A stretch of DNA of 64,000 nt from Desmodus rotundus (taxonomy: Eukaryota; Chordata; Mammalia; Chiroptera; Phyllostomidae), in contig NC_071392.1 in assembly GCF_022682495.2 (NCBI RefSeq), positions 69,772,097 through 69,836,096 of the forward strand, in the 5' to 3' direction. Numbering within the stretch: position 1 is the first letter of the stretch; every line of letters begins with the position of its first letter. The notes under the pieces were generated by a model. That model was not told where the DNA came from. It made no database searches and saw nothing but the letters and a program-made list of their open reading frames with translations. The position numbers and the translations under genes are program-made. Of the stretch, positions 21,818 to 34,359 are shown in pieces.

Positions 21818-23950
21818 CTGCAAAAGAAAAAAAGAAAGATTTTTTCTTTCTGTACTAAGATCTGCTTTTCTGAAGGCCCTGTTAGGCATTATAAAAAGAA
21901 GCTGAATTAAAGTGTCTTTTGATATTTTAAAGTTAGTGATATGTTTCATGATGTTTTCAAAAACATCTAGTGTCATCAGTTTGGGAACTGATTTGGAACA
22001 CTGGCAATCTGATACCATTCTCTCTTTATTGTGTGACAGGCACGGGCAACCTGTTCTCCACTGTCATTCAAAACCCAGTCAAATTTATTCACTGTGTCTA
22101 AATTGTCAATCACAAAACTGATATTCCAAATGACTGTAATCTCTGTTTGAATCAATAAAGAAGAGAATAGTAAAGCAGATGCTATAATTGAAATTGCTTA
22201 GTTACTGAAAGTATTTTATAAAGTGAACTAAAAGAAAATTTCAGTTAAGTTTAGCAGTAGTAAACATGTACTACTTGAATATTTAAATATTTCAGATACT
22301 ACTTTCATCTATGACAAATATAACAAAGTTAATGCTTTTTGAATAAAATGTTTTGATGAATTATATGGATTTATATAGATTAACAAGATAAAAAAGAATA
22401 AAAAGGTGGGAATAGAGAGTTTTAAAAGGAGGCAGGATAACCATGTAAGAGAAACAAAAGAATGGTGAGAAATGTAGAAATATGACCTGCAATAAAGAAA
22501 AGGAGGAAGAAGAGACAAAAGAACACCACAATATTTACTACGCTGATGGTACAGGCACAGGACTAGACATACTGCATACATTAATATTTAGAACCAGTAT
22601 GCATGGTTGTTACTATAATACCCATGTTGTAAATATCCATGTTACACATATACAAGCTGAAGTTCAGTGAATTGCTCAAGACCACATGACAACTCAGTAG
22701 TCTAGCTGTGACTTACACCCAGGGTCATCCCGCCTCCAAATTCTCTTTCTAATCACACCATGCTCACTGCCCTCTAGGTGCCATTGAAGACATACTGTAG
22801 TGTTCTCTTCAACCTCCATTTGACACATGGAGTCATCCACATAATCAAAACAGCTTTTGACAATTGAGTAACTAACTCAACTGAATGGAATCCAAGAGCA
22901 AATGGTTCCTTACTGATGTTTACTCTGTGTGTCCCTGGAAACATGTTGGACTTGCGATGATTTGTTTTACTTTCCATATAATTGTAAGTTAGGGTTGGGT
23001 CAGGTTTTAACTATATAATTACATGTTGAATAATAGCTGCTTAGTAGTCTACAAATGAATTAATAATCTAGCAGTCCGATCTTGATGGTAAGTTGTTTCA
23101 CTGAAATACCTCTGATGAGCTGGGAGTACATCCTTTTTGAAATCTTATTTTAAAGAGAATGTAACTTTATTGCATGGAGCTACCATGTTCAGCAACAAGA
23201 GACCAAATGGTGACAGAAGTAGGTTTTTTCTGGCTGGGAAAATTCCAGAGGAGTTGCCACTAACAGATGTATCCCTGGAAAGACACATGTGCTTCCTAGG
23301 TTGTAGTTAAATGTCCATATTCTGAGGAGTCGAGCAATCCTTCTAAAATTCAATTATACTTTGTATCCCAGATTTTGGCTGGTTAAACAAATGGCAGATA
23401 GCAGTTTAGCTACTCCATTTAACTCATTTTTCTTTCTTTTTAAAGAAATTCAAATTATCTTTTGATGGTTAGGTGAAACTGAAGCTTTCCTGCTGTACCT
23501 AGCGCCTGCTCTATTGTTTACCCCAATTACTCTTTCCCGTCACTTAGTTGTCTTTCTAGGAACAAAAGAGAGAAATGAGAAATATATCAACATTTGGTGA
23601 GCAGAACTTAAACCTTAAAATGTCTGTACAGGTGTTAGTAAATCCTATCACAGAGGATTTTTCGTTAAAGCCTCTATTTTCATTCAGCCTTCTCCAGAGG
23701 GACTGAGAAGCCACAGTTCAGAGGCTGTTTGAGCCTATTCTCTTGTCTATTGAGTGGCACAGCAGTGGTCTGCAAGTGTATAATTTTCAAATTGGGAAGC
23801 AATCGATTGGAATCCTTCATCCCTAACTCCAACTACAGTTATTAAACAAGTCAGGAATAAAATGCCATTTCATAACAAGTATTTCTCACTTTTAAACCTC
23901 TTTAATTCTAACCCGTAGGGGACTAGACAGACAGACAGACTTGTACTCAC
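21818..23950 (-). other. CADPS2: CADPS2 intron (2.1 kb)
   Basis: Contains a MIR fragment near 22590-22770. Nothing else was recognised in 21818-22580 or 22780-23920. Confidence 0.8.
22590..22770 (+). mobile_element. MIR SINE fragment
   Basis: CAAGCTGAAGTTCAGTGAAT (22651), TGCTCAAGACCACATGACAA, TAGTCTAGCTGTGACTT and ACACCATGCTCACTGCCCT follow the MIR core. Confidence 0.6.
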
Positions 23951-24087
23951 CAAGCAAGAATAGGAATCATTCAGCCTGTGATCTAAAGTCTGCCTCTGGA
24001 GTATTCTAAAAAGGACGGCGTGATCAAGCTTGCAAGGATTTGCAGAAATGAACTCATCCATACCATGTTTCTGAAAACGGTCTGCAT
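23951..24087 (-). CDS. CADPS2: CADPS2 coding exon, post-PH region
   Basis: 137-nt exon (2 nt plus 45 codons) encoding [20 protein letters not shown] followed by [20 protein letters not shown] and SYSCL. This segment lies between the PH domain and the CAPS/Munc13-homology region and contributes to vesicle-priming function (family knowledge). The acceptor is attcacag|ATG and the donor TTG|gtgagt on the minus strand. It starts by completing a Tyr codon and ends in phase 0. A tract of GACA repeats sits just inside the downstream intron at about 23927-23940. Confidence 0.95.
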
Positions 24088-24479
24088 CTGTGAATTCAGA
24101 AAAGCATGTATAATGCATGTATTTTTCTGGTTAAATAGTGGGCAAATGCAATTTATGAATACCATGAAATGTGTGCCTCATAAAAACAAAAGACTACCTT
24201 ATATTAAATAAAATATGATTTCAAGAATTCAGCATATGAACATAAATTGCAATTCTGGGGGGAGCCTAAGTAAAAATAACAGGGAAAAATTTGCAAAACA
24301 TTTGAAATGAGGAAGTTGTATGTTCTTTCAAAGCTACTTCTGGCATTCATCACAGAAATAATCTTATTTTTCAATTTTAAGAAACGTTGATAAATTTTAA
24401 GTACATATTGATGGAAGGAACTGACTGGAAAAGAGCCCAAGTCTGTTCATAAAAAAAAATTTGCAATGATGGCTAGAAG

Positions 24480-24900
24480 CCTGCTTTCCAAATGGCAAAC
24501 TAGGGCAGAAATGAACACATAAGCTTTAGCTGGACCACTTCCAGTCTCTTTTTTTTTTGTATGGGGCTTTTAATGGGACCAACCTTAATGTAGAAATGGC
24601 AATGAATGCTCTCAGCTTCAAGTTTAAGAGACATGAAAAAGGGAGCATCATTTCTGTGCAAATATTCAGACAAAGCATAACGTCCCACATGGCACTTCAA
24701 TCAAAGGCCCAAAGTCATTGTTCTTTACAGATTGCATCTTTCAACGCCTGTAGACCCTGCGGGTTTATCAAAAGGCAAGCTTTTATGATTGCTTTCATTA
24801 ATGGTATGTTTTGTCAAAGTCTTCAATGTGACTTATTTACTAAGGATAGAGAGAAAGAGCCACATGCCACCCCGAAAAAGTGCTGGGTGTTACTACATTA
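24480..24900. other. Non-repetitive block, candidate conserved non-coding element
   Basis: Balanced base composition within an AT-rich intron, with no recognised repeat and no intron-exon structure in keeping with CADPS2. It lies about 400-800 bp upstream (in transcript direction) of the exon at 24087. Overlapping ORFs on both strands (66 and 114 codons) have no recognisable similarity. The call rests only on texture and context. Confidence 0.25.
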
Positions 24901-25706
24901 GCTCAGTGAGAAATGTTGCGCCTATTGGTCAAGCAGTCAGTTGTTAAGATAAAAGCGGACTCTCCTCACAATGGTAGAGCTGAGACCCCATTCTTCCTTA
25001 AAATTCACAGATAGATTTAATTTCTGCTCATAACAAGAAGCAGAGTCCTAAATGTAAAATAAACGTGGTTTTTAAAACCTATATGGTGCAATCCTAAAAT
25101 TGCAAAGGAAAGGAGACAAAAATTTATTGATGAAACCCAATTATAGAGTCGGGCTCATAATAAAACCAAATATTGATCTGTGGACATGATGCTAACATAA
25201 TCAGTCACATTTAGATATTTAGCCCAGATCATATTGATCCATGTCAAGTTCAACTTTCAGCCATATTTGTGGATGGAAGAACTATATAATTCAAGCTGAA
25301 GGGTCTTCAGAATCACATTTAAAAAAAGATACACAAACTAATATGTATCTTACAATATCAAAAGGTAAATGTAGCAAGGAACAAATGGCCATTCATTGAT
25401 GATGGAAGGTATGAGGTTATAATCCATGGAGCATATGTATTGCTTTACATTTAATACTAACCTGAATGGTTAAATACATTACATGTGCTAAATTAGTATT
25501 AATTAGATGAACACTAAACTAAATAGCTTCTCCTGAACTCTGATATAAGAGAATTCAACTCGTCTTGTATTTTATTCTTATGCTCTGTAGTCTTTTAAAT
25601 AAAATTAAATATATGATAATGTAAAATAACATCAACTGAGTAGGAGGCAGAATATGGAAAAATGCAAGGTACATGTAAAATCAGAAGACTTCATTTTATT
25701 TTAAAG

Positions 25707-25753
25707 AATTTATCTTAGAAAAAAACAAAAACAAACAAAAATTTATCTTAGAA
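25707..25753 (+). mobile_element. A-tail-only retroposition footprint
   Basis: Two identical 14-bp copies, AATTTATCTTAGAA (25707-25720 and 25740-25753), flank 19 nt of A-rich sequence with scattered C. This is the layout of L1-mediated insertion in which only the tail was copied. Confidence 0.55.
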
Positions 25754-26689
25754 TCTATATTTCTCCATTTATCTGAGTAAAAATATTTTAGTATCACTTT
25801 TATGAAATTAAATTACTAGTTTTATAAAATGTCTGCTGATTTTTATTCACTGTTTTTTTCACCAGAGAAGGTCATAACAAGAAGTTAAAAATAACACTCA
25901 GTAACGGCTTATCTGTTGAGAACAGGATATGTAATATATTTCAGAGAAAAAAAATCTACAATTCTGCTTTAACTATAAAGGTTTGTAGAAGTAAATTTCT
26001 ATTTTAAACAAGAGGTATACAGTCTCCAAATAAAATATACAAGTTCCTGGAAAAATGACTCTATGTTTCATTTCTATAATTCATCATATTTTCAAAAATA
26101 AATTTATGAAGCATTTTCCTCATGAAACATATCTGTAAACCATAAATTTAATAATGTGACAAGCTTTACTGAGTCACACACATAAATGGAAAATTACTTT
26201 TCCAACAATTAAGATTAGTGATAAAAATAATATTCATGATAGTAATTTCAGTCACAAATACAGATTCTATAGTGACAGTGAGAAACCAAACATACTAAAA
26301 ATTTTATTAAAACAAAGAAACAAACAAAAGCCCTACAATTTCTCCCAGTTATAATTCTAGGAAAGTACACTGTACTCTTATGGATTGTTGCACCTTCAAA
26401 ACAGAGACTGTAAAGACCAAGCTTCTCAACTTCTTCCTTCCCACGTCTGATAAGCACAATTCAAAATATTTTATGCAAAGATACTTCATCATGCACAATA
26501 TACCATTAGTTTTCATGAATTTATGAAGATATAAAAATAAACTGACGAGGCAACAGTTTTGATCTCCCTGTGTGAGAAATCGTTCACTTTAAAATTCTCT
26601 CATGAATTAAAATGATAGAAAACCAGTTATCATTAAAATATTATCTAGTTTCTTATTTTTGTAAAATAACAAGTTTTATTAAAATTTTT

Positions 26690-26854
26690 CCATTTATTTT
26701 TAGAGGGGTGAGAGAGAAAGAAATATCAATTTTTTGTTCCACTATAATTATGCATTCATGGTTGATTATTGTATGCGACCTGACTGGGGATTGAACCCAC
26801 AACCCTGGCATACTGAGAAGATGCTCTAACCAACTGAGCTATCTGGCCAGGGCC
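26690..26854 (-). mobile_element. VES-type tRNA-derived SINE (bat), diverged copy
   Basis: Read on the minus strand it ends (plus coordinates) with CTGGCCAGGGCC and has ACTGGGGATTGAACCCACAA (reverse of a B box) and CCAACTGAGCTATCTGGCCA. The body with GAGAGAAAGAAATATCAA precedes these. No clear target-site duplication was found. Confidence 0.75.
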
Positions 26855-29124
26855 TGAAAGAATATTTTTATATAGTTTTCTGTGGGCATAATATATCTAC
26901 ATTTAACACTTAGGAAACAGAGATATCTAAATCAAATGGAAAACTTGCTTTCAATCATTAACGTAAAATTCAAGGCTTGGAGATTTGCTTTAAAACTGGG
27001 CTATACTAGGATATCTTCAATTAACATTTACTTTAACACAAAACTATGGTGACTAGTTTTAAATGAAAAACTATTCATGGCACTAGTCAAATAATCACTG
27101 ATAATGACAAATTTCAGTTCAGATTATCTTCTGAAATTATTTAAGAAAATTATCAAAAGAAACCAACAAGATATGAGCTTTAAGCAATGTAGTACAAAAC
27201 TGTCATAAATTGAGATGATTAACCTATGGACTAAGTACAGATGTGCAACACAGTAATTGAGGATGCTGGTGGAGTGTTTCTATGGTAACAGTTGGATACA
27301 TGCTCCCACGTCTTTAGGTGGTACTGTTACCAGGTGTGGTAAAAGTAGATGAAACAAAAACCAAACTGAGGAAGATTACTATTTGCTATAGATTGAAGGA
27401 ATTATAGCAGATTTATTCAAATGGAACCTAAGAATTTAAATTTTTCATTAGGGTAGAAGCTTTTGGAAGTCAAGAGAAAAGAATAAATAGTCTGACAGTA
27501 TCCATTAGATAGTTAACACTGACTTGAAAATAGCTGGCACAGAAAACAACATGTAGACTATCAGCAAGCCAGCAGGCCCTCCACTGTGGTCAAGAACCAA
27601 AATTCCTAAAAGGCATCTGAGTAAGAGTTCAAAATGTGAGAGAGAAAAAAAATTTAAATTTTTTTCTCTTTCCAAAGATGCTGCCTTTTTTTTTCCTCCT
27701 CCTGGTATTATGAGAGATTAAAGATGTTTTAAAAAGGGAAAGGGGAGGAAAAGATTTGGGGGAAGGGGCAAGGAGACCACTGAAGAAGAGGTGGCTACTC
27801 ACTAGCACTGAGACTACTTGAGCGTCCAGACCTGAGACTAGAGTACCAAAAGGACTCAGAAGATGGTGCTGCCAATTAAAGGTCACCTCCTCTGCAAAAC
27901 TGTCTGCTGAACGAGGCAGCCATGAATATTCTGAAGTACAGTAACTTAGTTCACAGATGTCCGATGTTTAGGGGCTTGCCTGGAGCTGCATTTACTGCTA
28001 CCCATACCTGATTATACTTTCCTTTTAGCTCAAACTCTCATTGAGCTTGAAAATTTACAGGAAGTTACAAGTGGCACAGAGAAGCACACACCTCTTCTCT
28101 TTATAGCACCCACACAGTTGCTAATAGGAAGAGTTTAACATTAAGATTTTAAGTAGATCATCCTGGTTAGTATGTTCGTGGTTATGTATGCATTTTTATG
28201 CTGAAACCAAAGAGAAATGTTGGTAGATATATTAACTAGAAGTTTATTCACACCTCTGTTATTGACCTGAATAATTTTTTAGCATGTTTTTGTTAAATTG
28301 ATTAAAAATGGATGTATGGATTTACACATCTTGCTTTCTGTGGCAAATAATGTAGTATTTTCACATGATGGCAATTTTAATCAACACAGACACAGGCCAA
28401 GTAAACTAATATTCAACACTTATTTAAAATAATATATTCAATGTAAAGTAAGACATACTTTACCTATGAAGTGTGAAATTTAACTTATTAAATCAATCAG
28501 GAAAATTAGCTTATGTAATTAAATCTGTATTTATACTCTAATTTAAGAATTAAAAATTGGCTTAAAATTGAAAAGGCGGTAACTTTTCTAGTTAATCTTT
28601 GACATTAATTTATCACTGGAAGTCCACTAGCACCGTGTCGGACTGTATCATGTAGCACACACACTGTGTTATGCTACATACATGAGTTCAGAGAAAAAAA
28701 TGGAAAACAAGGCTCTGCATATTTCTTTGATCAGAGACAGCAAAGAAGGATAGTTTAACCAAAAAATGTCTTCCAGTCAGGTGAAAGGCAGTGTTCACCC
28801 TATTTCAGAATTTCTGTATATCTTGAGGGTCAAAGAAATAGAGAAGTGGAAGATATTCTCTTATCAGAGCAGTCTATAAATACGTGACATTATTTACATC
28901 CTACAAATTATAGTAGGCTTGTCTTCTAATAAGTTAGATTTTATAAATTTATTATTTTGTTCTAACTCTTCCAAAACATTCAGTATGCTTATCAACGAGC
29001 TTTCTTTTTTAAAGTCATAACATAGGTACTTGAAAGAAAACTCAGGAGAGGAAATGAATTAGCAACTAGTTACTCCGATTAAACTCATCCACTGCGAATA
29101 TTTTAGGTATAATTCTACCTATAT

Positions 29125-29300
29125 TTTAAATTTTTTCTTACTTAGTGAAAATATTTCACCTATATAATTTAGGATTTTTCCACTTAACCTTATGGCAAAT
29201 TTTCTTTTGCATTCTTTTATATCACCTTCATAGTCATTACCTTTATGGTAGAGAATAGGTTGTTCCTACTTTTCTGTTGTGGCAATAGCAGACATTTTTG
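29125..29300 (-). mobile_element. Probable L1M 3' remnant
   Basis: TTAGGTATAATTCTACCTAT, CTTTATGGTAGAGAATAGGT and TGTTCCTACTTTTCTGTTGT echo the reverse of old L1 3' regions. Weak. Confidence 0.3.
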
Positions 29301-30157
29301 TTTCATAAATAGTAACATTAACCTAAATATTCTGGGTTTACCTAGAAAGCAGGAGACTAACATTGTAAACAAGGTCATGAAAGTCCTTCACATACTATAT
29401 CATTACAAGATTTTTATACAATGGAGCAAAAGAAAAATCATGAAAATACTTACCTTTACCAGCTGTCAGTCAGCAAAAAAATGAAAAGCAAACCATATTT
29501 AAGTATGTTGGGAACATATTTATTTCTATAACTAGTCACATTAATTTTATTATTTTCTTGGTGTCTACTGACTCTAGAAGTTATTCTTCCAAGAGACAAA
29601 CACTAAGGGTCCAATGGCATCTCTGATATAGGTCACACTCAGGATTCTCATTCCTATGAGGTAGAAACACATTTTCCTTCCTACCTTATTTTTTTTTTTC
29701 TTTTTAAAGGAAAATAAAAAGATTACAGGGTCTGCTGTAATAGAAAACTTTACTAAAAGCCTGGAATACACGAAAGCTGTTGTTAACACAACTGAAAGTC
29801 TGGCTTTTAAGAACAAGTTTAGCTTTTTCAGAAATTAATCAAGGGGAAAGAAAATTCAGTTTCTATTAGCCTTGACAACAATACACTGGTAGCTAATAGT
29901 AGAAGGTTTAGCTACAAAGAGATTACATGGCTATCTAAATCAATTGATCATTAGATCCTTAATTCATTAACTCCTTAGCCATGGCCTGAACGCTGCAGGC
30001 CAGTGGTTCCTGACCACTATTCTCGTCTCTATGTGCAAGATGTGTGATATCCACGAGCTCAACACACTCCTTGGATATTCCTTTTACTTAGGATGTCAAC
30101 AAAAGTGAATAAGTGAGATATTAAAAAAAAATAATTTTCAAATCATTGTAACTCAGT

Positions 30158-30392
30158 AATACTCAAACGGGATAATTCTTCTCCATCTTTAACCCTGCCC
30201 TCTTGAACATTTGGAAATGTTTGGAAATATTTTTGTCTGACAGACCTAGGGGGTGTGCTACTAGCATCCAGTGGGTAGATGCCAGGGGTGATGCTAAATA
30301 TCTTTAATACACAGGAGAGACCTTCCCCAAGCCCCTGAAACAAAGAATTATCTGGCCAAAAATGTTAATAGGGCCAAGGCTGAGAAATCTTC
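30158..30392 (+). mobile_element. MER5A-type hAT-Charlie MITE
   Basis: Matches the MER5A order: CTTGAACATTTGGAAATGTT, TATTTTTGTCTGACAGA, GGGGGTGTGCTACTAGCATC, CAGTGGGTAGATGCCAGGGG and AAAGAATTATCTGGCCAAAA, ending AAGGCTGAGAAATCTT. Confidence 0.75.
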
Positions 30393-31719
30393 TAACTTAC
30401 AAGAAATAATCATTATGCTTTTGGTCAGGATGGTATAACTGAAAACAGATTTACCCTCTACTTGAAAGAAATAAAAATTCAGAAAAAAATAGTTCTCAAA
30501 ACACTGAACATGAGGCAAGATAGGAGAGTGAGTCCTAAGAGACACGAAACAAATTAGGTGAGCCTTGCAGTTACCCTAAAATAATCCCAGGAGAAACTTT
30601 CAAAGCTGTGGCCCAAGAACAAGAACTCGGGAAGAGCCTGTGTTCTCCGTGAGTTGAGAAGATAGAGCTGTCAGTTCTGGATGACAAGGTGGTTGAGCCT
30701 GCCAGGCAACGATACTATTCCTGCCCCCACCACCTTCAACATTCAGCTGAATACCTAACCACCTCATGAATGTGAGGCAACAACCTAAGGTCAGGAAAAG
30801 AATCATCCTAAGGGATTAGAGAGGACCATGCCCCAGACTCACACAGTGTTTGGAACTCTTCTTTGCTAGGGAAGAATCTTGAAAGTAAAAGGGTGCTGAT
30901 TGAAAAGCCACAGGTTGAGCTTAAACTTATAGACAAATTGACTTATTTCAGAAGAAACCAGAGAAGTTTTGCAGGGAAGTATAATAAATTAGAACATTTG
31001 GTCTAATGATTATAAATGTTTGAAAATGTTTCCATTATTATTACATAATTTTTCATAAATCACTTATAAATTCAAATAAAAAATATATATTTCACATTAA
31101 CATACAAAAATGACATGAATATTAACGTATTTTAAAAAAGTGTGTTGGCTTGGTAACAAATTCTTTTTCTTTACATTTTATTTTATTTTTTAAAATTTAA
31201 TCTTTATTGTATTTTTTTCTGACTTACTCTTTTTTATCGATCTACAACAGAAAATAGCCCTATTATCCTTTTAGGTCATGAAGAACAAATCTAGAAAATG
31301 ATATGACTCATTTTCATTTTCATGGAATTCTATCAGTGCCAACTTAATTTTGCAATACTTTCCTATTTCTAAAGGACACATTTAAAATTTCTATAGGACA
31401 CATAAAATTAAAAAATTACAAAAGCTAACACAAATTTTCTTTTGACAATTTTTGGAAAATTTTCTTATCTGCTCTTGGGATACCCAGAGATACTCTGATG
31501 CTTGGCAAATTCATGACTGGAAATCACTGGCATCATTCACTCTAGATCAGTGTGAAAAATTAGATAACTGATTCTGTGACTATTATAATAAACTACTGTT
31601 ATTCAATTAGGAATCAGTTAAAGATGCAAACTGTAATACTAAACAAATTTGCCTCAGATAATTTTATATCTTATTAAGGTTATTAATTGATAATCAAATT
31701 ATTTTTTAATAAAACTTAC

Positions 31720-31920
31720 AAAGCTGAGCATCTGCTTGAAGAGTTCCTCCTTTAGGATTCAGCTTCTGGGTTTGAATTGCAGGAATGGGTTTATATGATT
31801 GACCTGTGGCCCTATACATGGCTTGAACCCACAGTATTCTATCCTGTTCATCATCACTGGCAAATATAACAGTGTCTCCTTCTTTAACAGCATTAAAGAA
31901 CATGTGACCACCCTGAAGGC
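31720..31920 (-). CDS. CADPS2: CADPS2 coding exon, end of PH domain and linker
   Basis: 201-nt exon starting [20 protein letters not shown] (the first Gly is split across the junction). It continues with [20 protein letters not shown], the C-terminal PH helix with its hallmark Trp, and then a linker ending [10 protein letters not shown]. The acceptor is ctccacag|GCC and the donor TTT|gtaagt on the minus strand. The exon ends with one base (T) that forms a Tyr codon with AT from the exon at 24087. It is fully open and highly similar to remembered mammalian CAPS proteins. The linker sequence is the part that best separates CADPS2 from CADPS. Confidence 0.96.
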
Positions 31921-33270
31921 CTGTGGAGAAAGACATCATTAAAAACCTGCACAATTGAAAGATTGTAATCTTATTCATTAAATAATCTCTAGGAAAGGAA
32001 GAAATTTGTTATTAGTAGCTCAGTGCTTTAAATGATTTTTAGTTGGGGTTCAACACCCACAAGCCAAGAACTGAAGGAAACACAATAAAGAAAGGTTTAA
32101 ATTTCCATATCACTTTGGAAATTAAAACTAATTTAGGGAAATAAACAGTCCATAACACAGTAGCATTGTGCGAGACATACAAGACCACCCCACAGAAATG
32201 CATACTAGTCGGTACTTCACGCCAGAGAAGAAATTGCTTACCTGTCGGCATACTTCTCGCTCTATATGCAGGAGAACTATGTAATAGGCTTAGCCAAAAA
32301 AATACAGATAAGGCAAAAAATGATACTTATATTGTACGGCATTTTATCTTTTGCAGCATTCTTTCACAGAGAAAATATTTTGCACTTTTAAATGACTGAT
32401 TAGTGAATGTGATCACAGATTTCTATTTTTAATCTCTACATGTTAATTTCTTAATCTCTATATTTATATATGTATTAATATTACTTTTATTAATTTCACT
32501 AATATCCACATATTGTTTCATTCACTCATTCCCTCACCAAATTTCGTTACCAAGTGTCTTGTACTAGACCTAGAACTGACATGGAGGGAGGGAGAGAAAC
32601 AACAGAATGTGTTGTTGGGGAGAAAATTGGTAGAATATATAATAACTCATTTACCATCTCTTTCCCTGTTTTTGTCTCTTATACCATTTTGCTTTCCAGG
32701 AGAGAAGTTTATGTAAGCATTGATGGTATTTCTCATGTAATTTTTCTATTACAGTAATTTTCATATAGTGCTCCTGACTTAATAGTATTGCCTATTTTAC
32801 ACCCATTGAAAATCGCTGTCTTGTATCAATGGGTGTGCTGTATGTATTTTTAAAATATGCAATACCTATTAAGTCAGGGGCACTGACCTCTTTTCACTTA
32901 GATTGGCAAATAAAAAAATGACAACAGCCAACACAACAATAGCCATCCAGTGTGAATGAATCAAAATTATACCTATTCTTTGTCAGATCAGGAAAAAATA
33001 TATTTTTTGGTGTGCTGCAGAATTTTAGTAATCAGTTCATGTGTGTCATGAGATGAAAATCGCTATACTAACATAACAGAGATGATGAGTTATGGCTAAA
33101 ACTAAGTAGCTCTCAAAACAGTACAATCTGATCTTCATACAGTCTGTTCAGGTATACAAGTGAACCACGCACACCATTCATTGAGTGGAGACTGTAGAAC
33201 AGAAAAGGGATACTTATGAGAACTTCATGAATACGTGAATGGCTGGGAAAATGATTCAATTTAGAATTAC
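31921..33270 (-). other. CADPS2: CADPS2 intron (1.35 kb)
   Basis: Short intron between two PH-domain exons. It contains a hAT-like inverted-repeat element (32767-33065) and a minus-strand AG...GT pair that could define a 35-nt cryptic exon (32242-32276). The rest is AT-rich sequence without recognised content. Confidence 0.85.
32767..33065. mobile_element. hAT-type MITE with a second inverted partial copy
   Basis: Right part, 32826-33064: GGGGCACTGACCTCTTTTCA, GACAACAGCCAACACAACAA, TAGCCATCCAGTGTGAATGA, TTTTTTGGTGTGCTGCAGAA and a terminus GAGATGAAAATCGCT, resembling hAT (OposCharlie-like) MITEs of vesper bats. Left part, 32767-32818, is the reverse complement of the same 5' end, ending TTGAAAATCGCTG. 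The head-to-head arrangement makes a long palindrome. The superfamily assignment is from memory. Confidence 0.5.
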
Positions 33271-33379
33271 CTGGGTGGGGATCTGTATAGTCCACAGTGT
33301 ATCCTTCAAGCTGCATTAATTCTTGTGGTTCAGACTTTTTTTCTCTGTAACTGCACATAGCAAAGGTATACTGGCTAAC
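33271..33379 (-). CDS. CADPS2: CADPS2 coding exon, middle of PH domain
   Basis: 109-nt exon encoding [20 protein letters not shown] and continuing to [11 protein letters not shown], the central strands of the PH domain. The acceptor is tcatgcag|GTT and the donor CAG|gtaatt on the minus strand. It begins in phase 0 and ends with a single G, which completes a Gly codon with the first two bases of the exon at 31920. The preceding intron is about 28.7 kb and the following one only 1.35 kb. [12 protein letters not shown] fits CADPS2 better than CADPS, from remembered paralog sequences. No frameshift or stop codon is present. Confidence 0.95.
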
Positions 33380-34359
33380 CTGCATGAGAAAAATATTTGC
33401 ATATTGGTTGCATTACATGTATCTTTTAGATTTTTCTTCGTCAGAAGACTCTGAACAAATAAAAAACATTGTTTTCAATTAAAGTACTAAATGTTAGCAC
33501 TTTTCAAAACTCAGATCCAAGATTAAGGCACCTTTCATTTGTCAGGTTGCACCATGACCTTCCATCCATAATCCAGCATTTCTCAAATCAGTGATCCCCC
33601 AGTCAAGATTCTGAGATGTTAATAGAAGACCCATAAAAAAGTATTCATGTTAGAAACAAGTTTAGGGATCACTGGGTTAAATAAAGATAAGTGGGCTTCT
33701 TTCTCTGCAGGTTAATATGCTAATAATACACCCTGTGAACCTCTTGGAGAGATATACTAGGAGCATTTTCAAACTTCTAAGATAATGGAACTTCACTTTC
33801 CATGTACTTATTTGAAGACTTTTAAGTAAAAAACATCTCAACAAAAGTTGAGAATTTACTGGCACACACCCCAAATCCACAGGAAGGTCTAGAGTGAAAT
33901 ACGTTTTAGGTAGCCAGTGACTTAACCTGGCTGAGATCTGCTCCGTCTCCATTCTACTGCTCTGGTGGAACTGGCTCCCTGTTCTTGGGCTGAAGTCTCG
34001 CTGAGCTGGATCACAGCTGCAGACAGCTCAGCAGTCACCACCCTGACTCCTCCAGCTTGGGTCATCAGGCCATTTTTGGACCAAACGCCGCAGCCAAAAG
34101 GCTACAAAAGTACCAGCATTAGCCCAGTTTGGGTCAAGAGCTCACATCTCTAGCAAACAAGATTGAATGCTACAATAGGCAGGCCCTTAGACGTTCCCCA
34201 AAATAGAGAGCAGGAGGTGCTGTTCCCAGCTGGAGAAAAGAATGTTTGGTGGATTAATAAATAGCTGAATTGCAAAATATCCTAAAACACAGGATTCTAT
34301 GGAAAAGTTTCCTTTTTGTGAATGTACCTCTTTCCACTTTTAATCTTGAAATGACACTA

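Larger units (their letters stand above)
24088..31719 (-). other. CADPS2: CADPS2 intron (7.6 kb)
   Basis: Contains a candidate conserved non-coding block (24480-24900), an A-tail-only micro-insertion, one VES SINE, a probable L1 3' remnant and a MER5A copy. Other stretches (24901-25700, 25760-26680, 26860-29120, 29310-30150 and 30400-31710) are AT-rich with nothing recognised. Confidence 0.8.

Noticed and set aside
22309..22581. Leu/Ser-rich 90-codon minus-strand ORF resembling a membrane protein
   Set aside because: Composition reflects AT-rich and pyrimidine-rich intron sequence; no conserved motif, start context or neighbours support a gene.
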